From Pristionchus mayeri (lineage: Eukaryota; Nematoda; Chromadorea; Rhabditida; Neodiplogasteridae), in the NCBI GenBank assembly GCA_036245805.1, contig BTRK01000006.1, positions 41,696,520 through 41,760,519 on the forward strand: a stretch of DNA of 64,000 nucleotides, in the 5' to 3' direction. The notes beneath the pieces were generated by a model. It was given only the letters and a program-made list of their open reading frames with translations, ran no database searches and had not been told where the DNA came from. Within the stretch, counting starts at the first letter, position 1. Every line of letters begins with the position of its first letter. The translations under genes and the position numbers were made by a program. This document shows positions 47,113 to 57,375 of this stretch, in pieces.

Positions 47113-47345
47113 GATGGTGAAGCTGCTGGGCTTTGATCATCTCGCGTATTTATATAGCGAGGTCGTTCGGGTCGGACGTCATGAAACCAACTCGAAAGGG
47201 GATCGTCCTTTCACTTATCCGAGAGTGACCTTTCGCGATATCAAAGGTGCGTGTCGTCATTGTCCTGTGCAATGCCGGTTCCCCTTGAACCGCATAGATA
47301 GCATATCATTATGATCTTACGCGATATCAATGGGTACGTGCAATC
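47113..47345 (-). promoter_or_regulatory. Promoter region of nas copy 2
   Basis: TATATAAATA (47147-47156) lies about 35-45 bp before the ATG. CGGATAAGTGAAAGG (47207-47222) contains GATAAG, the GATA-factor site often used in worm intestine (family knowledge). GCGATATC occurs at about 47236 and 47321. The layout is shared with nas copy 1. Confidence 0.6.
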
Positions 47346-47513
47346 AGCTGAAGGGAGCATGAAACACGGGTTATGCACTTCCTTCATCTTTAACAAGGAG
47401 GACTCTCTGCCAAATATTTATATCGAGAGAACAAGTTCTAGATTTGAACTGTTTCTGAAACGCAGCCTCGTGCTTCCGAGCGGATTCAATCGTGTCTCAG
47501 AAACACCATGAAG

Positions 47514-48206
47514 GGGGGTATGACAGAAGCGCAACGACAAAAGCGCAACTCGGAATATCTTCGTAAAGAGGGGTGATAGATACTCGAGGTTGGTACCAAT
47601 TAATTATTAATGATGAACGCTATCTGCCCTGAGGGCTAATTAGTGACGTCTCCGAAAAAAGTGACGTCACTTTTTTCAGACGTATAGGAGTTCATGGTAA
47701 AAAAATCGTGATTGAAGGTTGTGTTGGATCTAGACGAGGTATCAATGCCCACATAATCTACGATACATCCTCTTTAATTTGTCGGCTACCGTATCCCAAT
47801 ACACCATAATCAAGCTGACCTATAGTCACAAGTTGATGGAAAACGATTCTCTTTTCTCAACCATATTTCAGTTTGATTATAGTGTATGGGATACGGTAGC
47901 CGACAAATTAAATTGTGGGTAACGTAGATTGTGTGGACGTTGGTACCTTGTCTAAATCCAACACAAGCTCATATCGCAATTTTTTACCATGACCGTCGAA
48001 AATGATACGTCGAAAAAAGTGAAAAAGTGACGTCACTAATTAGCCCTCAGGGCAGATACTGCTAATCATTAGTAATTAGTTGACACAAATCAGGAAGTTG
48101 AATCACCACTCTCGACTAAGATATTTCGAGTTGCGCTTTTGTCGTTGCGCTTTTGTCGTTTTCGGCACTTTGCGCTTTTGTCGTTGCGCTTCTGTCATAC
48201 CCCCCT
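47514..48206. mobile_element. 693-bp foldback with ATGAAG duplication
   Basis: ATGAAG at 47508-47513 and 48207-48212. Ends GGGGGTATGACAGAAGCGCA and its reverse. The subterminal part has tandem GCGCTTTTGTCGTT units. The inner arms contain CCTGAGGGCTAATTAGTGAC. Transposon class unknown. Confidence 0.8.
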
Positions 48207-48212
48207 ATGAAG

Positions 48213-48423
48213 TCCACATGATTCCGTTCAGATTCAGAGAGCGTTTTGAGGATGTTTCTAATCGTATTGTTGGGGAAAGCTAGTTATGGTAGCGTCAAAA
48301 GGTGAAGTGTGTTTTAACATTTTCAAATAGGGAGAGAACTCTCTTCAAGTCGCGTGCTCTCTCATTCGTTGCCTGACTACTTTTCTCTCTACCAACTAGT
48401 CGTAACTTGCTCCAAATATAATA
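48213..48423. other. Unassigned gap
   Basis: No feature was recognised. Confidence 0.4.
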
Positions 48424-48590
48424 TTGGGGTGTCCGGAAAGTTCGTATAATTTTTTATTTTTATTTTTTATTCAATGCTTTACAATTCTCAGTGACCAATG
48501 TATGCCCCCTTCTTTCTCACTACCTCCCTCCAGCGATTGGGCAGGGTCTCCATTCCTCTCTTCCAGAATGAAGTAAAACTGCTCGGAGGT
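48424..48590 (-). pseudogene. Mariner transposon end with transposase C-terminus
   Basis: TA followed by TTGGGGTGTCCGGAAAGTTC at 48422-48443 is a mariner-like terminal repeat. Next, on minus, a frame ending TGA (48488-48490) reads FWKRGMETLPNRWREVV then YIGH, the usual mariner C-terminal block (FWxxGIxxLPxRW). The rest of the gene and the other end are missing. Confidence 0.7.
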
Positions 48591-48822
48591 AGAGATGGGA
48601 GTCCATCACAAGAATCAATGTAGCAACTAGGAGACTGATTAAATCCTCTCACTACTCAACGTCATAATTATGCAATACATTGTTGACAAACAGATTGCAA
48701 CTGCTCACCATTTTCATCTCCTTTGACGTATTTCTTGCGATTCTTCACGCACTGGAGAAACCGGTGTGGAATGTATTTACAAGTTAATGAATGATGAATA
48801 ATAAACCCTAAAGAATATGCAA

Positions 48823-51271
48823 CTGGAGCGAAGTCGGAGTCACCATCGACGGGAAGAACCTCTCCCATCTTCGCTTCGCCGACGACATCGTACTACTCGG
48901 GAGGGATACATCAACTCTGGAAAGGATGCTGAATGAGCTAGCCGAGACAGGAGAGAAGATAGGTCTCTCCATCAACCGAAAGAAGACCCAATTGATGAAG
49001 AACGAGTGGTGTCCCGGCCTCGAGTTAGACCACTTCATCACAAATCGCCGCTGGATGGCCCAAGACGTTTCGGTCGTGAGTGGATTCACATTCCCCTCCG
49101 ACCACAGACTCGTCCGTGCACGGATTCGCCTGGATGTGAAGATTGAGAAGAGTTGGAGATACTCTAAGAGGAAGACGCCCCGTCCCGATATTGATCCCCT
49201 TCGATACGAGGAAGCCATCCGCAAGTACGAATGGAGAACGGACCCCGATCCCTCGAAGGACTACTCCCTCTTAGCCACTGGGCGGAGTGCTCCCGAAGAG
49301 CGGAAATCCCTCCCGTCCCTCCTCCTCCTCGCCTCTCAGAGAAGTCTCGCTTCTGGATCCAGAGAAGAGGACAATGTAACCGAGACCCTACATGTTCTAC
49401 CTTCGAGAAGGTGATGGCACATCGGACGTGCCAGGCCTCAGTCAAGTTGGACCTCAAGGAGCACCGCAAGAGAGTTTTGCTGAAGGCCGCCGAAGAGAAG
49501 AGATCACTCAAGAAGGCGAAGCAGTCTCTCCACCAGGGACGAACGCCGATGGACGCAGTGCTGGGCCGAGATGGAGAGCCGATTACGAACCGCTCAGCGA
49601 TGGAGCATAGGATTCAGGAGTTCTACTCGGACCTGTTTCGATCGGACACCCAAGTTCCCCGCTGCCCTACCCCTCCGCCAACCACTCCACTGGCCATTCT
49701 CCCATCGGAGATTCGTTCCGCCATTTCCCGGACGAAGAAGGATGGAGCACTCGGCCCCGACAGGATCAGCACAGCCATGCTTCGCAACGGTGGTCCCCCT
49801 CTCCACTCTCTCCTTGCCGGCCGATTTAGCCGCTACTTCGCCAACATGGACTTCCCCAGCCAGTGGAAAGGGTCGAACTCCATCCTCATCCACAAGAAAG
49901 GAGACCACGCCGACCTCAACAACTTCCGCCCGATCGCCCTTCTTTCCATTCCATACAAGCTCTTCACAAAGGTGCTTGTTACGCGAATGGAACGGACGTT
50001 GGATGATGCTCAGCCAGTTGAGCAAGCAGGATTCCGCCGCCGGTTTGGATGCATCGACCATATCCACACCTTGTCCACCATCATCGAACACCATCGAGAG
50101 TTCCACTTTCCACTCGGCCTAGTCTTTGTCGACTACTGCAAGGCCTTCGACAGCGTGGAGGTGCCGGCAGTGCTCAATGCCCTTGCCCGATCTGGAGTCG
50201 ACTCTTCCTACGTTCCTCGAGTCGCTGAATTCCGGTTGCTACACCGAGATGAAGCCATTCGACCGGCCTGTTCGCATTCCAATCGGCAAGGGAGTACGGC
50301 AAGGAGACACGATCTCCCCCAAGCTCTTCACGGCCGCCCTGCAGGATTGCATGAGAGATCTCGACTGGAGCGAAGTCGGAGTCACCATCGACGGGAAGAA
50401 CCTCTCCCATCTTCGCTTCGCCGACGACATCGTACTACTCGGGACGGATACATCAACTCTGGAAAGGATGCTGAATGAGCTAGCCGAGACAGGAGAGAAG
50501 ATAGGTCTCTCCATCAACCGAAAGAAGACCCAATTGATGAAGAACGAGTGGTGTCCCGGCCCCGCCATCTCCCTCCACGGTGACCCACTCGAGGAGACGG
50601 ACTCATACGTGTACCTCGGACGTGAGCTCCGTTGTGACGGATCCCTATGGACGGAGCTTCTGAGGAGGAAGAGAGCAGCCTGGGCCGCCTTCGGGAGCAT
50701 CAGAGAGGTCACATCGCAACTCCAAGATGCGAAGCTACGCGCCTCTCTCTTCGACTCTCACGTCCTTCCAGCCCTCTGCTATGCTGCCGAAACTTGACCT
50801 CTAACGACGACAGTCCTCTCCTTCGTGCAGACTACTCATCGTGCTCTGGAGAGGTCACTTGTCGGGACGAGCCTTCACACGATGCGAGAAGCGAACCGAA
50901 GCAGCGAAGATATCCGACGCCTCTCCCTCCTCACCGACCCAGTCGACTACATCAGGAGAGCGAAGCATCGCTGGGCTGGACACGTACTGAGACGAGACGA
51001 CGATCGATGGTCTACGAGAGTCACGCAGTGGTTCCCTCCTCCCGATCTCACTCGCCCACAAGGAAGACCACCCGCCAGATGGAGAGATTCGATCGAGGAG
51101 TACGCGAAGATGCCCTACAGCACCGGACGATCCACCAGATCTTCCGCTACGAGAGCCCCCTACCGCCATTGGACCACGCGGGCACGCGATAGAGAAGACT
51201 GGCGGACTTGTGATCCACGCGGCACCGGCCGTTGAAGATGGATCTTCTAAGTATCTAAGTATCTAAGTAAG
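48823..51271 (+). mobile_element. RTE-type non-LTR retrotransposon, 5'-truncated, 14-bp target duplication
   Basis: TAAAGAATATGCAA at 48809-48822 and 51272-51285 is a perfect target duplication. The order is: a displaced 196-bp reverse transcriptase piece (48823-49018), the endonuclease C-terminus (LDHFITNRRWMAQDVSVV, SDHRLVRARIR), a linker, the reverse transcriptase, a C-terminal region, and a short 3' tail of AAGTATCT/AAGTAAGT repeats (51248-51271). No poly-A; the short-repeat tail is typical of RTE elements (family knowledge). Confidence 0.9.
49019..51235 (+). pseudogene. RTE endonuclease/reverse transcriptase with two frame breaks
   Basis: Endonuclease end at 49019-49160. Reverse transcriptase blocks: GALGPDRISTAMLRNGG, NNFRPIALLSIPYKLFTKVL, QAGFRRRFGCIDHIHTL, VDYCKAFDSVE (first catalytic Asp), GVRQGDTISPKLFTAAL and the active-site FADDIVLLG (near 50418-50445). 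The frame shifts near 50225-50232 and again near 50797, where TGA follows CYAAET. After the second shift the frame 50825-51235 has RRAKHRWAGHVLRRDDDRWS and GRPPARWRDSIE, the usual RTE C-terminal region. The overlapping long frames on both strands are shadows. It would copy itself by target-primed reverse transcription; it is inactive as read. Confidence 0.88.
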
Positions 51272-51391
51272 TAAAGAATATGCAAGTGCAAACTTTCTTC
51301 ATTGTAGATTTACATACACTTATTTACATATTATCGTAAAAACAAACATTTAACATGACAATTAACTTCCAGAAAGCCATTTGCATCGGTA

Positions 51392-52887
51392 CGACTTTTG
51401 GCTACGTGAGTAACTACCCGGACAGAGTAAGCACTTCTGCTGATTTTGTTGCTATATCTTGTAGCTTTCAGACGATCACGGCCCTTTACTCCTCTTGCTT
51501 CTCCGTTCCCTTTGCGCTGATGAACATCCACTTTCTCTACCGTTTCTGGTCCATCAGACACCCCAATCTCATTCCACTCTTCTCAAACAAAAAGTTCATT
51601 GCTTTTATCGCTACGTTCCCAATAGCTGAAGGCATGATATGGTGAGCTCATCTAAGAACCGCGCATCAACGTCTCATCTCAGGTTCCTACTAATGCTTTG
51701 GGGGAACAACGGGAGAGGGCCCTGAGCCCGCTAAGACTCGCCTGGCCCAGCAAGTATTCGAGAGATTTGGAGAGAATTTGAGCGAAGGATGGATTGTAAT
51801 GAGCCATTGGGTTAGCGATGAATCGGGGAACATTGCGCTCATGTATTCTCTTGAGGAGCATGACGAATTCCAACCGCACCTCTTCCGTACATTGGTGTGC
51901 TTCAATTCAATTATGATCGGCTCCTTCTCGCTTGCTTCCACTCTCGGCGGGCTCGCCTACTACAACATCAAACGAGCTGACAAGATATCAGCGCAAGCGC
52001 GAAACCTGCAGCACCGGCTGCTCATTGCCGTGTGTGGACAGGTAGCATCGATAAGGCACTAGGTCGGACGAGAACGATGATTTCATGCCTCATTTGATAC
52101 ATCAAATGCGGCATGACGTCATAGATCTCATCGATAGTTTCTAAGGAAGTGAAGGAACAGTCATATTTTGGCATAATTTACTGGCTTCCAGAGAACAACA
52201 ATGTTGATGTATTTAAAATGCACTGTTTAGAGTGATGAAAATGAAAGTATGAAACCATCAATTGATGAAGGAAAGGCGATTAACTTCATAGAAAGTGCTG
52301 TTGGGTGTTTCGGTTCCGGGCAATAAAATCTCAGCAGAACTGAGTAAATTGTAAGAGCTGATTTGCTGATTGTGTTGTTTGTAAAGCCGTGGGAGGGACA
52401 AGGGTGTGGATCTTCAGCCTGTATCGACATGAGACTTTTTGTTCATCATCAGTCATGGTTAAATCCTTCCCAAGGCTTTACAAGGAACACAATCAGTGCA
52501 CCTCAACCATGACAAGGATCATTGAGTCATCTCTTTCGTGATTTGCAGACTGCCGTTCCACTCGCCTTCGTGTACATTCCCTACTTCTGCGTGCTCAACT
52601 TTCCATTCTTCCGTCTTCCCATTCTGTTCATTGACGATGTAACGCCAACGATGATATCCTGCTTCCCACTGTGGGATGCAGTCATCATCATGCTGCTCAT
52701 GAAAGACTACCGGTGAGGAATACATTGTATTTAGTTGGGTCTTACTCATCATTCGTATAGGGATGGACTGATCGGAATGGTGCGGAAAAAGAAAGCCCCC
52801 GCAGCGACAACTGTGTGGATGACAAATACTTCAATGATGCCGACCATTTCAACTGTTACTCCTAGCGTTTCAGTTATAATACTGTGA
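51392..52887 (+). pseudogene. Str-type 7TM chemoreceptor, N-terminus missing, one frame break
   Basis: Nematode serpentine receptor of the Str superfamily, a plasma-membrane GPCR of sensory neurons (family knowledge). Exons: 51472-51641 (ALMNIHFLYRFWSIRHPN), 51683-52041, 52549-52712 (VYIPYFCVLNFPFFRLP, PLWDAVIIMLLMKDYR) and 52761-52887, which ends TGA. Junctions 1-2, 3-4 and the Q|TAVP border close in frame. Within the second exon the frame breaks at 51720-51725 (GGG CCC TGA), resuming in the next frame with EPAKTRLAQQVFERFGENLS. The exon carrying TM1-2 is not visible; a possible small piece is KAICIGTTFGY at 51374-51406. The RTE element ends 120 bp upstream. Likely a pseudogene, or the break is a base error. 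Confidence 0.72.
52068..52130. repeat. Short dispersed repeat, copy in receptor intron
   Basis: CAAATGCGGCATGACGTCAT and its flanks match 11494-11556. Confidence 0.6.
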
Positions 52888-53340
52888 GATTCGCCAGAAT
52901 AGCATGAGCAAATATTATATATTTGTTCAACATATTTGTATTTTTTAAAGTTGTTCCAATGATCTTAATATTCGTTTGATGGTATTGATAAATTGTGAAA
53001 TCAAATGTGACGAGGTAGCAAGAATAAAACTAATGTCAGCTCCGATTTACGCGATAAAATATGACGTCGGTTGCGTAAGAATCGAGCAAGGTCTGGCACA
53101 TCGATCTTTCAACTTGTGGAAAGGAGTTCTCGATGTTATCGCCGCACATTTGGCGCACAATTGGCATAAGAGCGAGAAAAGAGTAATTTCCAACACTCGC
53201 TCGGTGCGCATTTGAAAAAAACAAAAAAAATAACAAAAAAATTAAAAAAATAATACCATACATATTATAGGAAAATGATCCGGTGAATAAGACGCATCTC
53301 CCTGTATGATACAATTAGGGGAGAAACTATTGAGTTGCGG

Positions 53341-53857
53341 ACCGCTGTTCAAATCGCATTCGCGTACATTCCATACTACTGCGTGCTCAACTTTCCGTTC
53401 TTCCGCTTGCCCATTATGTTCATTGACGATGTGAAGCCCACTATGATCTCGTGCTTCCCGCTGTGTGACGCAGTCATCATCAATGAGAGACTACCGGAGA
53501 GGAATACCGTGTCCATTGGGTCTTACTTAGAGTTCGAGAAACGATATCACGCGCTCTTCGTTCTTCGCACTTCGCCGAACTCTTCGGAAGCGCTCTAGGT
53601 CGACCTAAAATAATTGTGGATGTGTGATTGCATGAAACTATGAAATGCGACGAGTCCTTCGGAGATAAAGTGTATAGAATGAAGAGAGCATGATATCGTT
53701 TCTCGAACTCTAGTCTTACTCATCATGCTCGTATAGGGATGGACTGATCGGAATGTTGCGCAAGAAGAAAGCCCCCGCAGCGACAACTGTGTGGATGACC
53801 GCGATTTCGATGATACCTTGCACTTCAACTGTCATCCCTAGCAGATCTGCTTATTGA
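53341..53857 (+). pseudogene. Partial Str-type receptor paralog, interrupted by a hAT-type MITE
   Basis: 53341-53490 encodes AFAYIPYYCVLNFPFFRLP and PTMISCFPLCDAVII, and 53737-53857 encodes DGLIGMLRKKKAPAATTV to a TGA. Both are close to the last two exons of the gene at 51.4-52.9 kb, with several silent differences, so they diverged under selection first. Defects: the acceptor before the first block reads CGG instead of CAG, the end of the exon has a deletion (IIMLLMKDYR reduced), and the intron is interrupted by the MITE at 53528-53712. Upstream exons are missing. Confidence 0.75.
53528..53712. mobile_element. 185-bp hAT-type MITE with 8-bp duplication
   Basis: GTCTTACT at 53520-53527 and 53713-53720. 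TIR TAGAGTTCGAGAAACGATAT and its exact reverse. The paralog at 52736-52743 has GTCTTACT once, which is the empty site. An 8-bp duplication and a TAGNG start are hAT features (family knowledge). A further end of this family is at 60284-60312. Confidence 0.9.
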
Positions 53858-55079
53858 GATTCTCCTGTGTAACAATATTGAATATGAGAGACATTTTATA
53901 TAATCACATTCTCAGCAGCAGAATTTTGCTAACTGTCGATATTACGACACAGAAAGATTTCGATATCATGCTTCGACATTTTGGATCTATACGTTTGGAA
54001 GAATTGACATCAATTCTTAGCTTGATAAACTGCATGGTGACCGGACACATGGTAGGTGAGAATGAAAGCGGGAAAAGAAAAAAAAGCGGGACTTTGATAG
54101 CGTAACATAATTGCATGATAGCTAAAGAGGATGAACTTTCACCATACTTCAATGCATTACAAGATAAACATTAATTTCGTTGAAATATTTAAATGCTGAG
54201 ACTTACTTCAATCATGAAAGCGTAGATGCTTCGCTTAGAACAATTCAATTCTTCGAAATAACAGGTTGTCTCAAAAGTTTCTGACTACTTTTATTTTTTC
54301 ATGTTTTCACCTCTCCTTGGATACTGACCGATTTACTTCTGGTCGTCTACCATACATAAGGGTTGGGGCTCTTTATCTAGCGTACCTACCTCATCCCTAA
54401 AGAGCTCGCAATATTCTCGCGATAAACTCTTAAATTCAACTAGTTGGGCAAAGGGACTCCCTTTTTCAAAGGTTAAAAATTCTTCGGCAAACCGTCTGAG
54501 GTGCAAATTTAATACAATATCGTGAAGTACTCCCAACATGTTATTAACGGGCCATATTTGATAGACGTACTGTTATATCAACTTATATCAGGAACGCACA
54601 ATCTTTAAACAACACTGCTGGTAATTCACGAATTAGCATCAATATATCATGGAATTGTATTGAGGATCCGAGAGAGCTCATTTGCGGTGATTTGTGAAGT
54701 ACTTTCCCCATAAAATACATGACTAGAATTATGAGATATTTGAACCATCCGTTGTTGCGTTTAGCTTATCGGAATGTGGAAGTCCAATCTCAAGCATTAA
54801 AATATGACATTTTCACAACCTCCCTTTCCAAGCAAGCATTGATTTCCGTATTTTACGAGGTTATCTGAACAATTGGTCCTTGGACTATTCCTCATTCACC
54901 AGGCAGAATCAAGAAGTCAATCCTATTCGAAAATTCATCATCAGCAAAATGCGCCAAAAATGTGTGTATCTCGGCAAACATAATTAATTTATTCTGAATC
55001 AAATCACATCTTGCTCTGCTATAGTTGACTTGCTTTCCTGATGCGTGTTGATGATGATTCACTAAACAAATAGAATTAA
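53858..55079. other. Unassigned stretch with a single mariner-like end
   Basis: At 54259 TA-ACAGGTTGTCTCAAAAGTTT looks like a mariner terminal repeat. I found no partner in the window. A 68-codon minus frame (54333-54539) has no clear homology. Otherwise AT-rich and non-coding. Confidence 0.45.
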
Positions 55080-55439
55080 TCTCTCTATACTATACCACGA
55101 TGAAGGATTCGGAGACCTTACTGAAGTATGTTTATCGCAGACATGACCCCTCTTCAATACCTTCAGGAATTGGATCCAGATCCTCGAAGAAGGCGATTTT
55201 ATCCTCAATTAATGGGGTTGATCTGGGAGACCGCGATAGTTACATTTTGAGACCTTGTAGAAAGCTGCTGAAACGAGCCCATTTCAAAGTGCCCGTGAAA
55301 CGACTATTGCACATAGAGTCCACCATACGGTCAAAGAAGGCTTAGGCTCTTGGAATGAGGGTATTTATCGGATACCCCATGTTCTGGCCCAAGTGAGCCA
55401 TGACATTCGACACGTTGATTCCAATACTTTCCTCATTCT

Positions 55440-55575
55440 CCGCGGCGGAGATCGATGGCTGGAACTGCTCGTAACGGAGAACGAGAAGTGGGTCCTCTAC
55501 GAAAACAGCCACATGGGATCCCAGCGGGTTGGAGAAGGAGAGACTCCACAGGGTATCCCCAAACTTGAAAAGTAG
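55440..55575 (+). pseudogene. Mariner transposase fragment in left arm (mirrored at 58612-58747)
   Basis: The frame VTENEKWVLYENSHMGSQ followed by VGEGETPQGIPK matches the block around the first catalytic Asp of mariner transposases (consensus VTGDEKWVLY); the Asp position is Asn here. It is cut off on both sides. Confidence 0.7.
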
Positions 55576-56652
55576 TGCCGAAAATAATGCCGAAGTGTTG
55601 GAGACAAACAATCCGTGTTCGAGTAATCTTTAAAATAACCTTGTAACGAAACGTTTGCATAAACCTGACATCATGTGTATAATGGTATTTTCGAAAGAAA
55701 ATGTGATTCCAAAGTCCTCGTTTGCGGTTCTGCCGCCTCCACGTACCTTTGTGTATAGGTTGTACCCCATAAATCGGAAATCCTTTGCACGCTAAATGGA
55801 ATCATCGAAACAACCAAGAATGATGCATGCAATATTATAAGCCTGTCTTAGTCACTCCATCATCTCTTGTCTGCCTCCACACGTTCTTGTTTGGTCAGGA
55901 TGGATGATCGTCTGCTTTCAAGCATCTTCTTCATTTCTTGGATGAGTCACAAGTTGTGCAAGATTGTGCCCCTTCTCTCCCCATTTACCGTTGTATCATT
56001 CAATTCAGAAATATGTCCATAAATAGACTGAATCCGACCAAATTTACACTGACCTATCAGTGTTTTCCGTGAGCCCAGTCTCGAAGACGTTCATGACTCA
56101 TTACCATTTTTAGCAGCAACAAGACGGACTCGATTCGCTAAGAACCTGAAAATTGAGGACTCGAGGGGACAATATAAGGGGAGAGAGGGCGCACTCTAGC
56201 CGTGCCGGGTCAGAGAAAGAGAAAGCGTGGTATATCACGAGAGAATCGGAACAAATCGGTGTTTCCAGTTGACATTCAAATTTTTGAAAATCGTGTTTCT
56301 CATGTTTCTATTAAGAACTTGTTTGGTTAAGACCAAATCCGAAGTTTTAGATTTTTATCATGCTTTGTAGCTGCAGCAGGCTGCTGCAAAGTATAGTCGA
56401 AGGGGCTCGGTTTTGGGGGTTTCCACCTGTAAAAGTGGTGGTTTTTGATTACAAAAGTGTGTTTATGATCAAATTAAACATTTTGGCTAACTTTTTTCGT
56501 TTCTCACTTTTGCGACCCTTGCAGCAGATGGATGTCAGACAAGTTTTTATTTTACCATAGGAGCCAACATTTTTTGCGCCTCTCTAAACTTAACAGTTTG
56601 TAGAGCTCGAAATTCTGCATATACCTTACCTTTTGCAGATTTTATCTCGGGG

Positions 56653-56770
56653 GTCCTGGTAGTCTCCCAGGTCGTCAAAACTCTCGTAATGGGCTGCACG
56701 GTTCACCCTTCGTGAATTCAAACTCACAAAGTCGCAGGTTCGAGTCCCGACCTGGGAGACTACCAGGACC
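56653..56770 (+). repeat. tRNA-like hairpin in palindrome arm
   Basis: GGTCCTGGTAGTCTCCCAGG and its reverse enclose a loop with a consensus B-box GGTTCGAGTCC (56737-56747). The same unit is inverted at 57425-57545 with the B-box on minus (57429-57439). It resembles a tRNA with an over-long acceptor stem; an A box is not convincing. Confidence 0.55.
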
Positions 56771-57012
56771 CCCGAGATAAAATCTGCAAAAAATAGAATA
56801 TGTGCAGAATTTCGAGCTCCACAAACTGGTAAAGTTTGGAGAGGCGCAAAAAATACTGGCTTCTGTGGTGAAATAAAAACATGTCTGAAATGCACCTGCT
56901 GCAAGGGTCGCACAAGTGTGAAATGAAAATAGTGAGCCAAAATGGTTAATTTGATCATAAAAAACTTTGGTAAACAAAAAGCACCACTTTTACATGTTGA
57001 AAACCCCAAAAC

Positions 57013-57375
57013 CAATGTCGTTCATCCGGGGAATACGGTGGATGGGGAATCCTCTCGATCTTCAGCTCGTCCATTTTCTTCTGGGTCATCTTCGCTCGAT
57101 GTGGGCGAGCATTGTCCATCAGAAGAAGAATTTTGCCCTGGTTCAGGAGTCTGGGAGGGACTCTGATCGCGACATCTTCCAGTAGTTCAGAGAAGAGGTC
57201 GGCATTGATGCTGGTGCCAGGAGCGAGGATCTCCCAGTAGATGGGACCGAGCATTGAGAAGAAGAAGCAGAGGAGTTCCTTCTTTCCGTGCTCTTCCTTC
57301 TTCGGGACGGGCGTGGGCTTCTCATCTGCATCCACCCATTGCAGTCTCCTCACAGGTTTCATAGATATAATCATG
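57013..57375 (-). pseudogene. Mariner transposase central fragment, captured
   Basis: Frame on minus from about 57345: RLQWVDADEKPTPVPKKEEH, PIYWEILAPGTSINADLFSE, LLMDNARPHRAKMT, RIPHPPYSPD. These are the usual mariner blocks, with the second catalytic Asp in MDNARPH. The homology stops right after YSPD, where the reading frame runs into the element arm. The piece is flanked on both sides by copies of the same arm sequence (56745-57012 and 57505-57820). It belongs to a different mariner than the arm fragment, since the two overlap in the transposase but differ. Confidence 0.85.

Noticed and set aside
49571..50712. Long alternative frames over the RTE element (183, 170 and 157 codons)
   Set aside because: They are shadows of the reverse transcriptase frame, which carries all the conserved motifs.
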